NCBI GenBank assembly: GCA_019636015.1
Contig: JAHBYJ010000002.1
Coordinates: forward strand, 124,001 to 188,000
From: Parvibaculaceae bacterium
GTDB taxonomy: Bacteria; Pseudomonadota; Alphaproteobacteria; Parvibaculales; Parvibaculaceae
Direction: 5' to 3'
Length of the DNA stretch: 64,000 nucleotides
Shown here: positions 1-8,989 of the stretch, piece by piece
How positions within the stretch are numbered: the stretch's first letter is position 1
Layout: each line of letters starts with the position of its first letter
Notes under the pieces: generated by a model
What the model was told of the DNA's origin: nothing
Seen by the model: only the letters and a program-made list of their open reading frames with translations
Database searches by the model: none
Position numbers and translations under genes: made by a program

Positions 1-6
1 GCTCAT
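1..6 (-). other. Probable start codon of a gene leaving the left edge
   Basis: On the minus strand an ATG-AGC pair reads out of the window, preceded at 9-15 by the Shine-Dalgarno-like GAGGAAA. Only two codons are present, so the product cannot be named. The gap between here and the DUF192 stop codon (7-65) shows nothing else. Confidence 0.3.
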
Positions 7-65
7 GGTTTCCTCGTGCCTTCCTGTTTTCCGGAATATGTTTGCCCGCATCCTAACCGATAAAC

Positions 66-533
66 TCAGTCGCAAGTAGCCCGCCCGTTCTCGCCGAACC
101 AGGGGTGCCGGAAGAAATCCCCCTCCTCGATCCCGAGACGCTGCGTCAGCCCGCCATTCACCTCGAAGACACCGTTCACCTTCTCGCCGCTCTCATGGAT
201 GTCGAGCGTCTGCGGCTCGGTCATTCGGGCGATACGGACGATACGCCCATCCGCCGCGATGAAGATCATGTCGAGGGGCAGATAGGTATTTCGCATCCAG
301 AAGCTCGCCCGCGCGCAGGCCGGATAGAAGAACAGCATGCCCGCATCCTCGGCGAGTTCCTGCCGGTACATGAGGCCTCTTTGCTGCTCCTCGGGCGTGA
401 GCGCGAGTTCGACCGAAAAGTCATGCGCCGTTCCCGCCCGCGTCTCGATCCGCGCCTGGCGCGCTTCTTCCATCTCCTCGCAACCGGAGAGGAGCGGAAG
501 CACAAGAAGCGCGAGAAGAAAAAGGCGGCGCAT
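66..533 (-). CDS. DUF192 family lipoprotein
   Basis: A 155-residue protein of the DUF192 (COG1430) family, whose function is not established. The N-terminus ([18 protein letters not shown]) is a lipoprotein signal with the lipobox LSGC, so Cys18 is the predicted lipidated residue and the protein should be anchored in the periplasm. Family features visible are the early GLMYR segment, the aromatic FWMRNT stretch and the PLDMIFI strand. The ATG start at 533 overlaps the stop of the upstream carbonic anhydrase gene (TGATG), so the two are probably translationally coupled. An in-frame TTG one codon upstream is less likely. Confidence 0.85.
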   Translation of the reverse strand: MRRLFLLALLVLPLLSGCEEMEEARQARIETRAGTAHDFSVELALTPEEQQRGLMYRQELAEDAGMLFFYPACARASFWMRNTYLPLDMIFIAADGRIVRIARMTEPQTLDIHESGEKVNGVFEVNGGLTQRLGIEEGDFFRHPWFGENGRATCD

Positions 534-1063
534 CAATCGATCCGCTTCAGCCCGGCCGCATATTTCTTCCAGTTCTCGACATAGTGATCGGCAGAAAGCT
601 TCAGCGCCGCCGCCGTTTCATCGTCGAGCGTCCGGATGATCTTGCCGGGCGAGCCGAGCACCATCGAGTGGTCGGGAATCTCCTTGCCCTCGGCAATCAG
701 CGTATTCGCGCCGATGAGGCAGCCCTTCCCGATCTTCGCACCGTTGAGAATGATGCTGCCGATACCGACAAGGCTTCCTTCGCCGATGCTGCAGCCATGC
801 AGCATCACCATATGGCCGATGGTCACGTCCCGCCCGATGGTGAGCGGCGAGCCGGGATCGGTATGCAGAACCGATCCGTCCTGCACATTGGAATTCTCGC
901 CGATGGTGATGAGCTCGTTGTCGCCGCGCAGCACCGCGCCGAACCAGACGCTGGCATTCTTCTCGAGCTTCACATTGCCCATGACTTCCGCATTGGGCGC
1001 GATCCAGTAATTGCCCTCCGCGGGCAGGATCGGCCTGGTTTCACCGATGGCATAGACGGGCAT
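533..1063 (-). CDS. Gamma-class carbonic anhydrase family protein (left-handed beta-helix)
   Basis: A 176-residue hexapeptide-repeat protein of the gamma carbonic anhydrase / YrdA-CaiE type, expected to form a trimeric left-handed beta-helix with a metal at each subunit interface. The three histidines expected to bind zinc are visible as His67 (VLHTD), His84 (IGHMV) and His89 (MLHGC). Repeats such as [11 protein letters not shown] and [11 protein letters not shown] give the helix. The start at 1063 was chosen because GGAGGAG lies just upstream; the open frame extends further but without family similarity. It is the first gene of a two-gene unit with the DUF192 lipoprotein. Whether it is an active anhydrase or a homologue without activity cannot be told from sequence. 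Confidence 0.85.
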   Translation of the reverse strand: MPVYAIGETRPILPAEGNYWIAPNAEVMGNVKLEKNASVWFGAVLRGDNELITIGENSNVQDGSVLHTDPGSPLTIGRDVTIGHMVMLHGCSIGEGSLVGIGSIILNGAKIGKGCLIGANTLIAEGKEIPDHSMVLGSPGKIIRTLDDETAAALKLSADHYVENWKKYAAGLKRID

Positions 1064-1202
1064 GGAAACTCCTCCTTGTCGGGCCGTTGCTTTGGCCGGG
1101 ACTATGGCATGGCCCGGGCCGCGAGACGAGGCTTGCAAAACTATTGTCATGTGCCGGTCAAACCTGTCTCCTAGTGTCGCAAGGCACGATGCGGGGGTGA
1201 AC

Positions 1203-3188
1203 ATGAGCAGGAAAAAATCATTCGGCGAGGAATTCGAGGAGCTGGACGACCGTCCCGCCCCGCGAAGCACCTCCCCATCGCTTGCCGACCTCTGGAACCG
1301 GCGTATCGCCCGCCGGGGCTTCCTCGCCGGCATGGGCAAGGCCGCCCTCCTCGCCTCCGCCTCGCCTGCAATCCTGTCGCTCGCTGCCTGCGACGAGACG
1401 CCGAAAACGGCACCGGACGATATTTTCGGTTTCGAGCCTGTGCCGCATGGCATCGACGGCGATCATCATGTGCCCGCCGACCACCTTTCTGAAATCCTCA
1501 TCCGCTGGGGCGACCCGATCCTGAAGGACGCGCCGGACTTCGACGTCCGGAACCAGAGCGCCGCCGCCCAGCTCGCCCAGTTCGGCTACAACAACGATTT
1601 CATCGGATTCGTGCCGCTGCCTTTCGGCTCCGGTTCGAGCGACAGAGGCCTCCTCTGCGTCCATCATGAATATACCAATGACGATCTGATGCATCCGGGC
1701 TACCCGGCGGAAAATCCGGCGAGCTTCTATACGCAAGAGATCGTCGATATCGCCATGGCCGCGCATGGCGGCTCCATCGTGGAAGTCGCGCGCGACGAAA
1801 ACGGCAAGTGGCAAGTCATGCGCGACAGCGAATACAATCGCCGCCTCACGCCGCTTGCAACGGAGATGACGTTGTCCGGCCCCGCCGCCGGGCATCCGCG
1901 CCTGCAGACGAATGAAGACCCGACCGGCCGCCGCGTCATGGGTACGTTCAACAACTGCGCCGGCGGCATCACGCCCTGGGGCACATGGCTCATGTCGGAA
2001 GAGAATTTCAATTTCTACTTCCTCGGAGAGAACTCGGACGAGGCGGAAGCGGAGAACCACAAGCGCCTCGGCGTCCCCGGCAGCCGCTCCTATCCCTGGG
2101 GCTATTTCCACAAACGCTTCAACCTTGCCGCCGAACCGCGCGAGCCGAACCGGTATGGCTGGGTGGTCGAGGTCGATCCGCTCGATCCCGTTTCGACGCC
2201 CGTGAAGCGCACCGCGCTCGGCCGGTTCAAGCGTGAGGGTTGCGAGAATGCGCTGACGAAGGACGGCCGCCTCGCCGTGTATATGGGCGACGATCAGGCC
2301 TTCGAATATCTCTACAAGTTCGTGACCGTCGGCAAGGTCTCGGCGGAGCGTGCAGAAAATGCCTCACTGCTTGATGAAGGCACTCTTTATGTCGCCCGCT
2401 TCGCGGACGACGGCACCGGCACATGGCTGCCGCTCACATTCGGCGAGAACGGTCTCGATGAGAGCAACGGCTTTGCCTCGCAAGCCGACGTGCTGATCGA
2501 AACGCGCCGCGCCGCCGATCTGCTCGGCGCAACGCCTCTCGACCGCCCGGAGGATGTGACGCCTAATCCCGCGACCGGTCGTGTCTATGTCGCGCTCACC
2601 AATTCAAAGGAACGCACGGAAACCGACGCCGTCAATCCGCGCCCCGCTAATCTCTGGGGCCAGATTGTGGAGATCGAACCGCAAGGCGGCGACCACGCCT
2701 CCAACGGTTTCGCATGGAACCTGATCGTGAAATGCGGCAATCCCGCCTCGCCCGAGATCGGTGCCGCATGGAACGCCGGTACGGGCGCCGAGGGCTGGTT
2801 CGCCTGTCCGGACAATTTCACCACCGATGCCAAGGGCCGCCTCTGGGTCGCCACCGACCAGGGCTCCGGCTGGCACGCCGCATCGGGCTCCGCAGACGGT
2901 CTTTATGCGCTCGCAACGGTGGGCGGAAAGCGCGGTACGGCCCGGCAGATTTTCCGCGCGCCCGTCGGCGCCGAGGTCTGCGGACCCTGCTTCACACCGG
3001 ACGGCACCACGCTCTTCGTCGCCGTACAGCATCCCGCCGCCGACGGCACGGCGAACTATCAAGGCTTCGAACGGGCCTCCACCTTCCACGATCCGGCGAC
3101 CCGCTGGCCGGATTTTGCGCCCGATATGCCGCCGCGCCCCTCCATCGTCGTCATTACCGCGAAGAATGGCGGACCCGTAGGCGGATGA
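1203..3188 (+). CDS. PhoX-like (DUF839) phosphatase family protein, Tat-exported
   Basis: A 661-residue protein of the PhoX/DUF839 family (COG3211), which includes calcium- and iron-dependent periplasmic alkaline phosphatases. A twin-arginine signal is visible at residues 37-63 ([13 protein letters not shown] and a hydrophobic stretch ending LSLAAC), so folded export by Tat is expected. The Cys at the end of the hydrophobic stretch could also serve as a lipobox. Family blocks include [24 protein letters not shown] and the late [19 protein letters not shown]. The ATG at 1203 follows GGGGGTGA; the frame is open further upstream but overlaps the divergent carbonic anhydrase. Substrate is unproven, since many DUF839 proteins have not been assayed. 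Confidence 0.85.
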   Translation: MSRKKSFGEEFEELDDRPAPRSTSPSLADLWNRRIARRGFLAGMGKAALLASASPAILSLAACDETPKTAPDDIFGFEPVPHGIDGDHHVPADHLSEILIRWGDPILKDAPDFDVRNQSAAAQLAQFGYNNDFIGFVPLPFGSGSSDRGLLCVHHEYTNDDLMHPGYPAENPASFYTQEIVDIAMAAHGGSIVEVARDENGKWQVMRDSEYNRRLTPLATEMTLSGPAAGHPRLQTNEDPTGRRVMGTFNNCAGGITPWGTWLMSEENFNFYFLGENSDEAEAENHKRLGVPGSRSYPWGYFHKRFNLAAEPREPNRYGWVVEVDPLDPVSTPVKRTALGRFKREGCENALTKDGRLAVYMGDDQAFEYLYKFVTVGKVSAERAENASLLDEGTLYVARFADDGTGTWLPLTFGENGLDESNGFASQADVLIETRRAADLLGATPLDRPEDVTPNPATGRVYVALTNSKERTETDAVNPRPANLWGQIVEIEPQGGDHASNGFAWNLIVKCGNPASPEIGAAWNAGTGAEGWFACPDNFTTDAKGRLWVATDQGSGWHAASGSADGLYALATVGGKRGTARQIFRAPVGAEVCGPCFTPDGTTLFVAVQHPAADGTANYQGFERASTFHDPATRWPDFAPDMPPRPSIVVITAKNGGPVGG

Positions 3189-3295
3189 TCCGTGCGGGGC
3201 CGGGCGGGTTGCACATCGCCGCCCGATGGCCCAAGCTTCTCCTGCGGCATGAGCGGCCGGGGCGGCCGCCCCGCTGGAGCGACAAGGTTTAGTGA

Positions 3296-4351
3296 ATGCG
3301 CTTTCTTTTCAGCCTCATCTTCTTCCTCCTCGCCCTGCCGCTCCTCTTCATGTTCGCTTTCGAGTGCGGCCTGCTCGACGACTATGTGGCCGAAGACGCC
3401 ATTCCCGATGAGCCCTTCATCCGCGCCGAACTCGCATACCGCACCAGCGGAGAGGACCTGAGCCGCCGCGTCGACGAGGCGCTGACGGCACGCGCATGGG
3501 ACGATGCTGCCATGTATGCCGAAATCGCGGCCTATATGGATATGCCGCTCAATCCGGATACGCAGGTTCGTCTTGAGGCGGAGAATGCCTTCGCCCGCCG
3601 CGCCGCGCGCAACACCGGCAGTTTCGTCACCGGTTTCGTCACAGGCTCGGGCGACGACACGCCGGCCTTCATGGGCGCTATCGCGTCGGATCTCACCGTT
3701 GTCGGCGACGTTCGCGATATCGGTTCGGAAGGTACGAAGCTCGTGCGCGGCGAGGAATACTCCAAGGTGATCCTTGGCCTCTCCGTCGTCGGCCTCGCCG
3801 CCACCACGGCAACGGTCGCGACCGGCGGCGGCGGACTGCCCGCCCGGATCGGCGTCTCCGTGCTGAAGGTCGCCCGCAAGGCGGGGACGATCACTGCAGG
3901 TCTCGCCCGCGACGTGACGCGCATTCTGCAGGAGGCGGTGAATTTCGACCGGTTGGGCGACACGCTCCGCGCCGTCGATCTCGCCGACACGGCGGCCACG
4001 CGCCGCGCCCTCACTTCTTATGCCGAGGGCGTCTCGCTCGCGAAGGTCACCCCGCTCCTGGACGATGTCGCCGCGATCGAACGCGCGGCAGGCCCCGCCG
4101 AAACCGTCCGCCTGATGAAATATGTGGATAGCAGTGCCGATCTCACGCGTGTCGGCAAGATGACCGGCAAATACGGCACCAAGACCCGCGGCATCATCGA
4201 GATCACCGGCAAGACCAGCCTTCGCGCCTTCAAGACGGCGTGGAACCTACTCCTGCTCGCGCTGGAATGGGTCTGGGCAATTGTCGGCGGCATCGGTGCG
4301 CTTTTCGCGACGGCGCTTGGCCGCCGCGTCACGCGCCGCAGAAGGGCCTGA
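3296..4351 (+). CDS. Unrecognised membrane protein, 351 aa
   Basis: Not assigned to a family. Residues 1-22 form a signal anchor or cleavable signal. Residues 40-105 are acidic and helical, rich in Ala and Arg. Residues 157-195 are a small-residue hydrophobic segment (GLSVVGLAATTATVATGGGG, then amphipathic lysine/arginine helix). Residues 315-340 form a second strong membrane segment, followed by the very basic tail RRVTRRRRA, which by the positive-inside rule would lie in the cytoplasm. The middle Gly/Ala/Thr segment resembles membrane-inserting helices of pore-forming effectors, but this is only an impression. Its stop codon abuts the stop of the convergent gene at 4352 with no spacer. Confidence 0.6.
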   Translation: MRFLFSLIFFLLALPLLFMFAFECGLLDDYVAEDAIPDEPFIRAELAYRTSGEDLSRRVDEALTARAWDDAAMYAEIAAYMDMPLNPDTQVRLEAENAFARRAARNTGSFVTGFVTGSGDDTPAFMGAIASDLTVVGDVRDIGSEGTKLVRGEEYSKVILGLSVVGLAATTATVATGGGGLPARIGVSVLKVARKAGTITAGLARDVTRILQEAVNFDRLGDTLRAVDLADTAATRRALTSYAEGVSLAKVTPLLDDVAAIERAAGPAETVRLMKYVDSSADLTRVGKMTGKYGTKTRGIIEITGKTSLRAFKTAWNLLLLALEWVWAIVGGIGALFATALGRRVTRRRRA

Positions 4352-4663
4352 TCAGGCCGAGAGCATCACGCCAAGCAGGAAGATGCCCGAAAGGAAGCTC
4401 CAGAAGGTTGCGATGCAGCCGGACAGCAGCATCCAGAAGGGCGGACGGTTCTCGAACACCTGCGCCCGGAGTGCGTTGCGCAGGATCACGGTCGGTCCCG
4501 CAAAGATCAGTGTGAAGACACCGGCAATCTGGCCGAGCGTCGATTCCGACGTGAGCTGGAAGCTCGGCGGCTTCCGGGTGACGAGCCGGTAGAAGCTGCT
4601 CGTGAGTCCGGCCGCAACGAAGCCGGTCGCGATGGCGAAAAACAATGTCAAAAACTCGTGCAT
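4352..4663 (-). CDS. Small three-helix membrane protein, 103 aa
   Basis: A short integral membrane protein with three predicted transmembrane segments at about residues 4-25, 44-64 and 76-101. The loop between helices 1 and 2 has an RLVTRKPPSF motif that looks conserved-domain-like (short alphaproteobacterial DUF proteins have this layout), but no family was recognised with confidence. It converges on the preceding gene, with the stop codons directly adjacent. The next minus-strand gene upstream begins about 290 bases away. Confidence 0.6.
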   Translation of the reverse strand: MHEFLTLFFAIATGFVAAGLTSSFYRLVTRKPPSFQLTSESTLGQIAGVFTLIFAGPTVILRNALRAQVFENRPPFWMLLSGCIATFWSFLSGIFLLGVMLSA

Positions 4664-4700
4664 GTGCCCCTGATTGCCCCTGCTCTTCGTCGTCCGGCCA

Positions 4701-4952
4701 TCAGCGGCGGCCGGTTTCGACCCCCTCGATGATGTGATGCGCGAAAATGGCGATCTGCCTTTCGGCGGCCGCCACCGCGAAATCCGGAACGACCTGTTCG
4801 TCGAGCAATTCGATGAGCGCCGGATCGGCGAGGCTCATATGCAGCGCCGCGGCGGCATCCCCGCGAGGGAGCCCCTCCGGCAGCGGCAGGTGACCTCCGA
4901 AAAACAGGAAGGCACCGGCGATCATCAGCGATTTGAAAACGAAACGGGTCAT
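4701..4952 (-). CDS. Small exported or membrane-anchored protein, 83 aa
   Basis: Unrecognised. The N-terminus (MTRFVFKSLMIAGAFLFFGG) is a signal peptide or signal anchor, followed by about 60 mostly helical acidic residues ending in IIEGVETGRR. The longer open frame that begins near 5216 was not used because its N-terminal part overlaps the divergent gene at 5158 and carries no recognisable feature. The ribosome site is weak. Lying in the same orientation as the three-helix protein at 4352, it may share a transcript with it. Confidence 0.5.
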   Translation of the reverse strand: MTRFVFKSLMIAGAFLFFGGHLPLPEGLPRGDAAAALHMSLADPALIELLDEQVVPDFAVAAAERQIAIFAHHIIEGVETGRR

Positions 4953-5157
4953 GCCCGCCTGTCCGCAAGCCGCGGGCCAGAGCAGCGAGCGGCGCGCGCC
5001 TGCTACGCCAGATTTGAAATGATCTTTTAATTTCAGCAGGTTATAAGTTAGAGGCTGAAATGGCCGGTGCAGTTCCAGTGGCCGCCCGGCGTCCGGCGTG
5101 CCGGATTGCACCGCGGCCGTTTCAATTCGGAACAGGTGTCCGGGACGAGAGGGCGGA

Positions 5158-5922
5158 TTGGCGCGAGGCAGGCAGACGAATGACGAACTGGTCCGGGAGC
5201 GCCCAGCCTGGATCATCCCGGTATTGGTGCTGCTCGGCGTTCTGACCTTTTCCGGCGCCTTTCTCTATTATTATTTCGGCCCCACCCCCACCGAGCTTCT
5301 CGGCCTCGATCCCCGCGCGAGCAGCGGCACAACCAGTATCGAGGCGATCGTCGCCGACCAGCGCTTCGTCATCCCGGAGAACTACACCCGCTACCCGGGC
5401 CAGCGCATCGGCGGCCGCATGAACGGCATCGACATGCACGCCCTCCTGCCGGACCTGCAGCCCTACTCGTCCGGCCTCCAGGAAAGCTTCGCGGATAATT
5501 CCGCCCGCTCCGACGTCATCTACATGTCGCTTGTCCAGCGGGAGGCCGCGCTCAACTCCTCGCGCCGCCTGAAGGATGTCTATTCGAAATATCTTGAATC
5601 CGCCGAGCCCGAAGAAGGTCCCGAAGGGCTGCAACTCTTCCGCTTCCGCGACGACACGGGCTATGCCAATCAGGATCTGCTGGTCGGCAGGGACGCGGAA
5701 GACCGCATCCTTCTGCTTCTATGCGACCGGCGCACCGCGACCATCGACAGCCCCAATTGCTTCCGCACGCTCCTGCTGGGGCCCCGCCTCGAACTCACCT
5801 ACCGCTTCAAGCGGCATCATCTCGGCAAGTGGCGCGAGATCGACAGGTCGGTCATGTCGCTGGTCGACAGGTTCGCCGCGATCGAACCCATGGACGATCT
5901 CCAGGGCCCGATTCTCGACTGA
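5158..5922 (+). CDS. Single-pass membrane protein of unknown function, about 254 aa
   Basis: No family recognised. A single transmembrane helix (WIIPVLVLLGVLTFSGAFLY) near the N-terminus is followed by about 210 residues predicted to be outside the cytoplasm, with two cysteines in the distal part (LLLLCDRR and SPNCFRTL) that could form a disulfide. No ATG precedes the helix. The TTG at 5158, with the purine-rich GAGAGGGCGGA upstream, is the most plausible start; a GTG at 5098 is the alternative. The gene is convergent with the DUF3126 gene, with stop codons adjacent at 5922/5923. Confidence 0.6.
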   Translation: MARGRQTNDELVRERPAWIIPVLVLLGVLTFSGAFLYYYFGPTPTELLGLDPRASSGTTSIEAIVADQRFVIPENYTRYPGQRIGGRMNGIDMHALLPDLQPYSSGLQESFADNSARSDVIYMSLVQREAALNSSRRLKDVYSKYLESAEPEEGPEGLQLFRFRDDTGYANQDLLVGRDAEDRILLLLCDRRTATIDSPNCFRTLLLGPRLELTYRFKRHHLGKWREIDRSVMSLVDRFAAIEPMDDLQGPILD

Positions 5923-6132
5923 CTATTCGAGGTCGATTTCGAGGATCGCCATGTTGAAGGCATAGGACACCTCGCCCTCGTCCACATCCCTGAAGAGCAC
6001 GCCGATGAATTCGTCGCCGATATGGACTTCCGCGGAATCGTCCTTCTGGGGACGCTGCCGCACGACGATCGAGGGAAGCTGGAACTTCTCGCGCAGATAC
6101 TTCTCGATCCGCTGGATTTCGGATTTGTTCAC
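5923..6132 (-). CDS. DUF3126 family protein, 69 aa
   Basis: A short alphaproteobacterial protein matching DUF3126 by its pattern of an N-terminal helix (KSEIQRIEKYLREKF), a basic strand (VVRQRPQKDDSAEV), the GDEFIGVLFRDVDEGEVSY block and the C-terminal AILEIDL. It has family length. The GTG at 6132 was chosen because GGGAGA lies upstream and because family members begin immediately before the KSEI helix; the open frame upstream carries unrelated sequence. No function is established for the family. Confidence 0.8.
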   Translation of the reverse strand: MNKSEIQRIEKYLREKFQLPSIVVRQRPQKDDSAEVHIGDEFIGVLFRDVDEGEVSYAFNMAILEIDLE

Positions 6133-6315
6133 AAGGCTCTCCCGTCGCCGCTGCAATGACCGCGGCCGTTCCCGGCCCGCGTCCCGAGGTTTTAACGGCT
6201 TGGGCCCGGGGGCGCAAACCGCTATCCCCCTGCCCCTGCGGCGCTTGGTCCGATGGCGGCCCGACCGGGCCTCATGCCAGACTTTCCGCCGGGAATGGGG
6301 GGAGCGGATGGCAGC

Positions 6316-6456
6316 ATGCGGCGCAGCACTCGCAGGTTTCTGACATTTGTGGCGGTCGCGCTTACGGTCGCGGCGGCGATCAGCCTTGCCCAGTCGCTCG
6401 CTCCGGCCGAGCCCGGCGCGGAGCAGCGGGCGCTGCTCCTGCCAAGCCCGCGTTAA
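6316..6456 (+). CDS. Possible small membrane protein, 46 aa
   Basis: A short frame with a basic start (MRRSTRRF), one hydrophobic helix (LTFVAVALTVAAAISLAQ) and a short polar tail ending LLLPSPR. The hydrophobic stretch fits a signal anchor or signal peptide, and GGAGCGGA sits upstream of the ATG. Longer versions begin at 6295 or 6253. It converges on the SDR gene at 6461, four bases away. It could be a chance frame in GC-rich DNA. Confidence 0.3.
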   Translation: MRRSTRRFLTFVAVALTVAAAISLAQSLAPAEPGAEQRALLLPSPR

Positions 6457-6460
6457 GTGC

Positions 6461-7267
6461 CTAGCGGCACGTGTAGCCGCCATCCACCACGACTTCCGAG
6501 CCCGTCATGAAGCTCGACTCGTCGCTCGCGAGAAAGAGGACCGCATTGGCGATTTCCATGTCGATGCCAAGCCGCCCGATCGGATGCAGCAGGGTTAGCA
6601 ATTCGCGCATCTCGTTCGGGCCGACGGCTTGCCCGCTCACCACACCGCGATTGAGCGCATCCTGCACCATCGGCGTGTCGATATAGCCCGGATGCACGGA
6701 GTTCACGCGGATATTGTAGCCCGCCTCCGCACATTCGAGCGCCACCGACTTCGTCATCAGCCTGACGCCGCCTTTAGCCGCGTTGTAGTCGCTCGCATTC
6801 GGCTGGCCGACAAGGCCGAGAATCGATGAGAGGTTGATGATCGAACCGCCCGCGCCTCCCTTCGACGTGTATTTCTTGATCGTGCGGATACCGTGCTTGC
6901 AGCCGAGAAACACGCTGTCGAGATCGATCTCGATGGTGCGCCGCCAGGAGGCGAGCGTCTTCTCCTCGATGGGCCCGCCCTCCGGCGCAATGCCCGCATT
7001 GTTGACCAGCACATGCAGCCCGCCGAAGCGGTCCTCCGCGAGCTTCACCGCCGCTTCCCATTGCGCCTCGTCCACCACGTCATGGCGCAGGAAGGCCGCC
7101 TCGCCACCCTCATTGGCAATGGCATCGGCCACCGCAAGTCCGCCCTTCTCGTCGAGATCGGTGCAGAGCACCTTGGCGCCCTCACGCGCCAGTACTTTCG
7201 CCGTCGCCGCGCCGAGCCCCTTCGCCGCGCCCGTCACCAATGCAACCTTGCCTTTTACCCGCGCCAT
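6461..7267 (-). CDS. SDR family NAD(P)-dependent oxidoreductase
   Basis: A 268-residue classical short-chain dehydrogenase. The cofactor motif TGAAKGLG is at 12-19, with an acidic residue after strand 2 (CTDLDE) that favours NAD over NADP. NNAG is at 89-92, the catalytic Ser at 147/148, and the YNAAK tetrad at 161-165. The C-terminal VDGGYTC is typical of classical SDRs with 3-ketoacyl or hydroxysteroid-type substrates, but the substrate is unknown. The gene stands alone, divergent from the small protein at 7429. It is more similar in layout to the SDR at 14301 than to the one at 15690. Confidence 0.9.
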   Translation of the reverse strand: MARVKGKVALVTGAAKGLGAATAKVLAREGAKVLCTDLDEKGGLAVADAIANEGGEAAFLRHDVVDEAQWEAAVKLAEDRFGGLHVLVNNAGIAPEGGPIEEKTLASWRRTIEIDLDSVFLGCKHGIRTIKKYTSKGGAGGSIINLSSILGLVGQPNASDYNAAKGGVRLMTKSVALECAEAGYNIRVNSVHPGYIDTPMVQDALNRGVVSGQAVGPNEMRELLTLLHPIGRLGIDMEIANAVLFLASDESSFMTGSEVVVDGGYTCR

Positions 7268-7428
7268 TGCCCTTCACTCCCTGAATTTATGGTTTGTTTT
7301 GTGCCATTCTGCCGTGCCCCCGTGCTGCGGCAAAGCGCGAAAGCGCCGCACCCGCGGCTTGTGCTATAGAACGCCACGAGCAAGACAGAAGACCCCGCCG
7401 GAACGGGCGGGCCGATCAAGGAGCAGAA

Positions 7429-7704
7429 ATGGCTATCGCCCTCAGGATTACCTTCGAAACCTCGCAGGCAGATCACATCCTCACCCAGCTCCGCGCCTAC
7501 AAGGAGCGCGAGTTCGACCGCAATCCGCCGCGCGGCTTCATCGGCTCGCGCATCGAGGAAGTGGATGGCAAGGTGGTCTTCCAGAGCGACTGGGAAAACG
7601 AAGACGCCCTCGAATACACGCTGGACAGCGCTCCCTTCGAGGCTTGCCTCGACCTCTGCGATATCTATGCGGACGATCGCAGGGACGAGAAGATCGAACT
7701 CTGA
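7429..7704 (+). CDS. Conserved-looking small protein, 91 aa
   Basis: Not recognised. The sequence begins MAIALRITFETSQADHI and alternates short strands and helices (ITFETS, HILTQLRAYKERE, FIGSRIEEVDGKVVFQS) in a way that could fit a ferredoxin-like fold, but no motif confirms this. The ATG at 7429 follows AAGGAG at good spacing; the frame is open upstream but has no better start. It ends three bases before the FAD oxidoreductase, so the two are very probably co-transcribed and may be functionally linked. Confidence 0.65.
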   Translation: MAIALRITFETSQADHILTQLRAYKEREFDRNPPRGFIGSRIEEVDGKVVFQSDWENEDALEYTLDSAPFEACLDLCDIYADDRRDEKIEL

Positions 7705-7707
7705 TCC

Positions 7708-8979
7708 ATGCCCTGGCCCGCCTCATACTACGCTGCCACCGCAAATGACGCGCCTGCGGTCGCCCCGCTGGAAGGCGACATTCGCGCCGATGTCTGTGTG
7801 GTGGGCGCGGGCTATACCGGCCTCTCCGCCGCGCTTCATCTCGCCGAACGCGGCTATTCCGTCGTCGTGTTGGAGGCCGAGCGCATTGGCTGGGGCGCGT
7901 CGGGCCGCAATGGCGGCCAGCTCGGCATTGGCCAGCGCAAGGACCAGCGTTCGCTTGAAGAGCGTCTCGGCAGGGAATGGGCGCACCGCCTCTGGGATCT
8001 CGGCGTCGAAAGCAATGCGCTGGTGAAGGAGCTGATCGCGCGGCACGCCATCGACTGCGACCTGAAGCCGGGTCTCATTCAAGCAGGCTGGAAGAAGAGC
8101 TGCGCCGACTGGCTCCGCTCCGAGGTCGATCACATGGCCTCGGAATATGGCTACACGAAAATGCGCTACCTCTCGCGCGAGGAAATGCACGAGACGATTG
8201 CAACCGAGTGCTATCACGGCGGCATCCATGACGAAGACGGCGCCCATCTCCATCCGCTGAACTATGCGCTCGGCCTTGCCCGCGCTGCCCGCGCGAAGGG
8301 CGTCACGATCCACGAGGAAAGCCGCGTCACTGATATCTCACGCACGGACCCCGCCACGGTGAAAACCGCGAAGGGCTCCGTGCGCGCCGCCCATGTTGTC
8401 CTCGCCTGCAATGCCTATCTGGGCTCGCTTGAGCCGCGCGTCGCCGGCGCCATCATGCCGATCAACAATTTCATCGTCGCGACCGAACCGCTGGGCGATG
8501 AAGCGCGCACGCTCATCCGCAACGATGCCTGCGTGCAGGACACGAAATTCGTCATCGACTATTACCGCCTCTCGGCGGATGGCCGCCTGCTCTTCGGCGG
8601 CGGCGAAAGCTATTCGCCGAACCTGCCGAAAGACCTCGCCGCCTTCGTGCGCAGGCCCATGCTCCGCGTCTTCCCGCAACTGAAGAGCAAGCGCATCGAC
8701 TATGCCTGGTCAGGTTCCGTCGCCATCACGCTGAAGCGCATGCCGCATTTCGGCCGCCTCGAGCCGAACATCGTCTTCGCGCATGGCTATTCGGGACAGG
8801 GCATCAACATCGCAACGCTGGGCGGCAAGCTCGTCGCCGAAGCCGTCACCGGTCAGGCCGAACGCTTCGACGTGATGGCAAAACTCAAGACACCGAAATT
8901 CCCCGGCGGCACATGGCTGCGCTATCCGGGGCTTGTCGCCGGCATGATCTTTTATGCAATGAAGGATCGCCTGCCCTGA
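7708..8979 (+). CDS. FAD-dependent amine oxidase (DAO family, PuuB-like)
   Basis: A 423-residue D-amino-acid-oxidase superfamily protein. It shows the dinucleotide motif GAGYTGLSAALHLAERGYS at 33-51 with LEAE ending the Rossmann unit, and the GWGASGRNGGQ motif at 61-71 characteristic of gamma-glutamylputrescine oxidase (PuuB/OrdL) and related glycine or sarcosine oxidases. The distal YAWSGSVAITLKRMPHFG and FAHGYSGQGIN motifs fit the same group. The expected reaction is oxidation of a secondary or primary amine with reduction of oxygen. No other putrescine-utilisation gene is adjacent, so the substrate remains open. It is coupled to the 91-residue protein upstream. Confidence 0.85.
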   Translation: MPWPASYYAATANDAPAVAPLEGDIRADVCVVGAGYTGLSAALHLAERGYSVVVLEAERIGWGASGRNGGQLGIGQRKDQRSLEERLGREWAHRLWDLGVESNALVKELIARHAIDCDLKPGLIQAGWKKSCADWLRSEVDHMASEYGYTKMRYLSREEMHETIATECYHGGIHDEDGAHLHPLNYALGLARAARAKGVTIHEESRVTDISRTDPATVKTAKGSVRAAHVVLACNAYLGSLEPRVAGAIMPINNFIVATEPLGDEARTLIRNDACVQDTKFVIDYYRLSADGRLLFGGGESYSPNLPKDLAAFVRRPMLRVFPQLKSKRIDYAWSGSVAITLKRMPHFGRLEPNIVFAHGYSGQGINIATLGGKLVAEAVTGQAERFDVMAKLKTPKFPGGTWLRYPGLVAGMIFYAMKDRLP

Positions 8980-8989
8980 GGCGGGTGCG

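Noticed and set aside
5060..5245. Alternative short frame overlapping the 5158 gene
   Set aside because: It has an ATG but encodes a Pro/Arg-rich sequence without features, whereas the other frame encodes a clear membrane helix.
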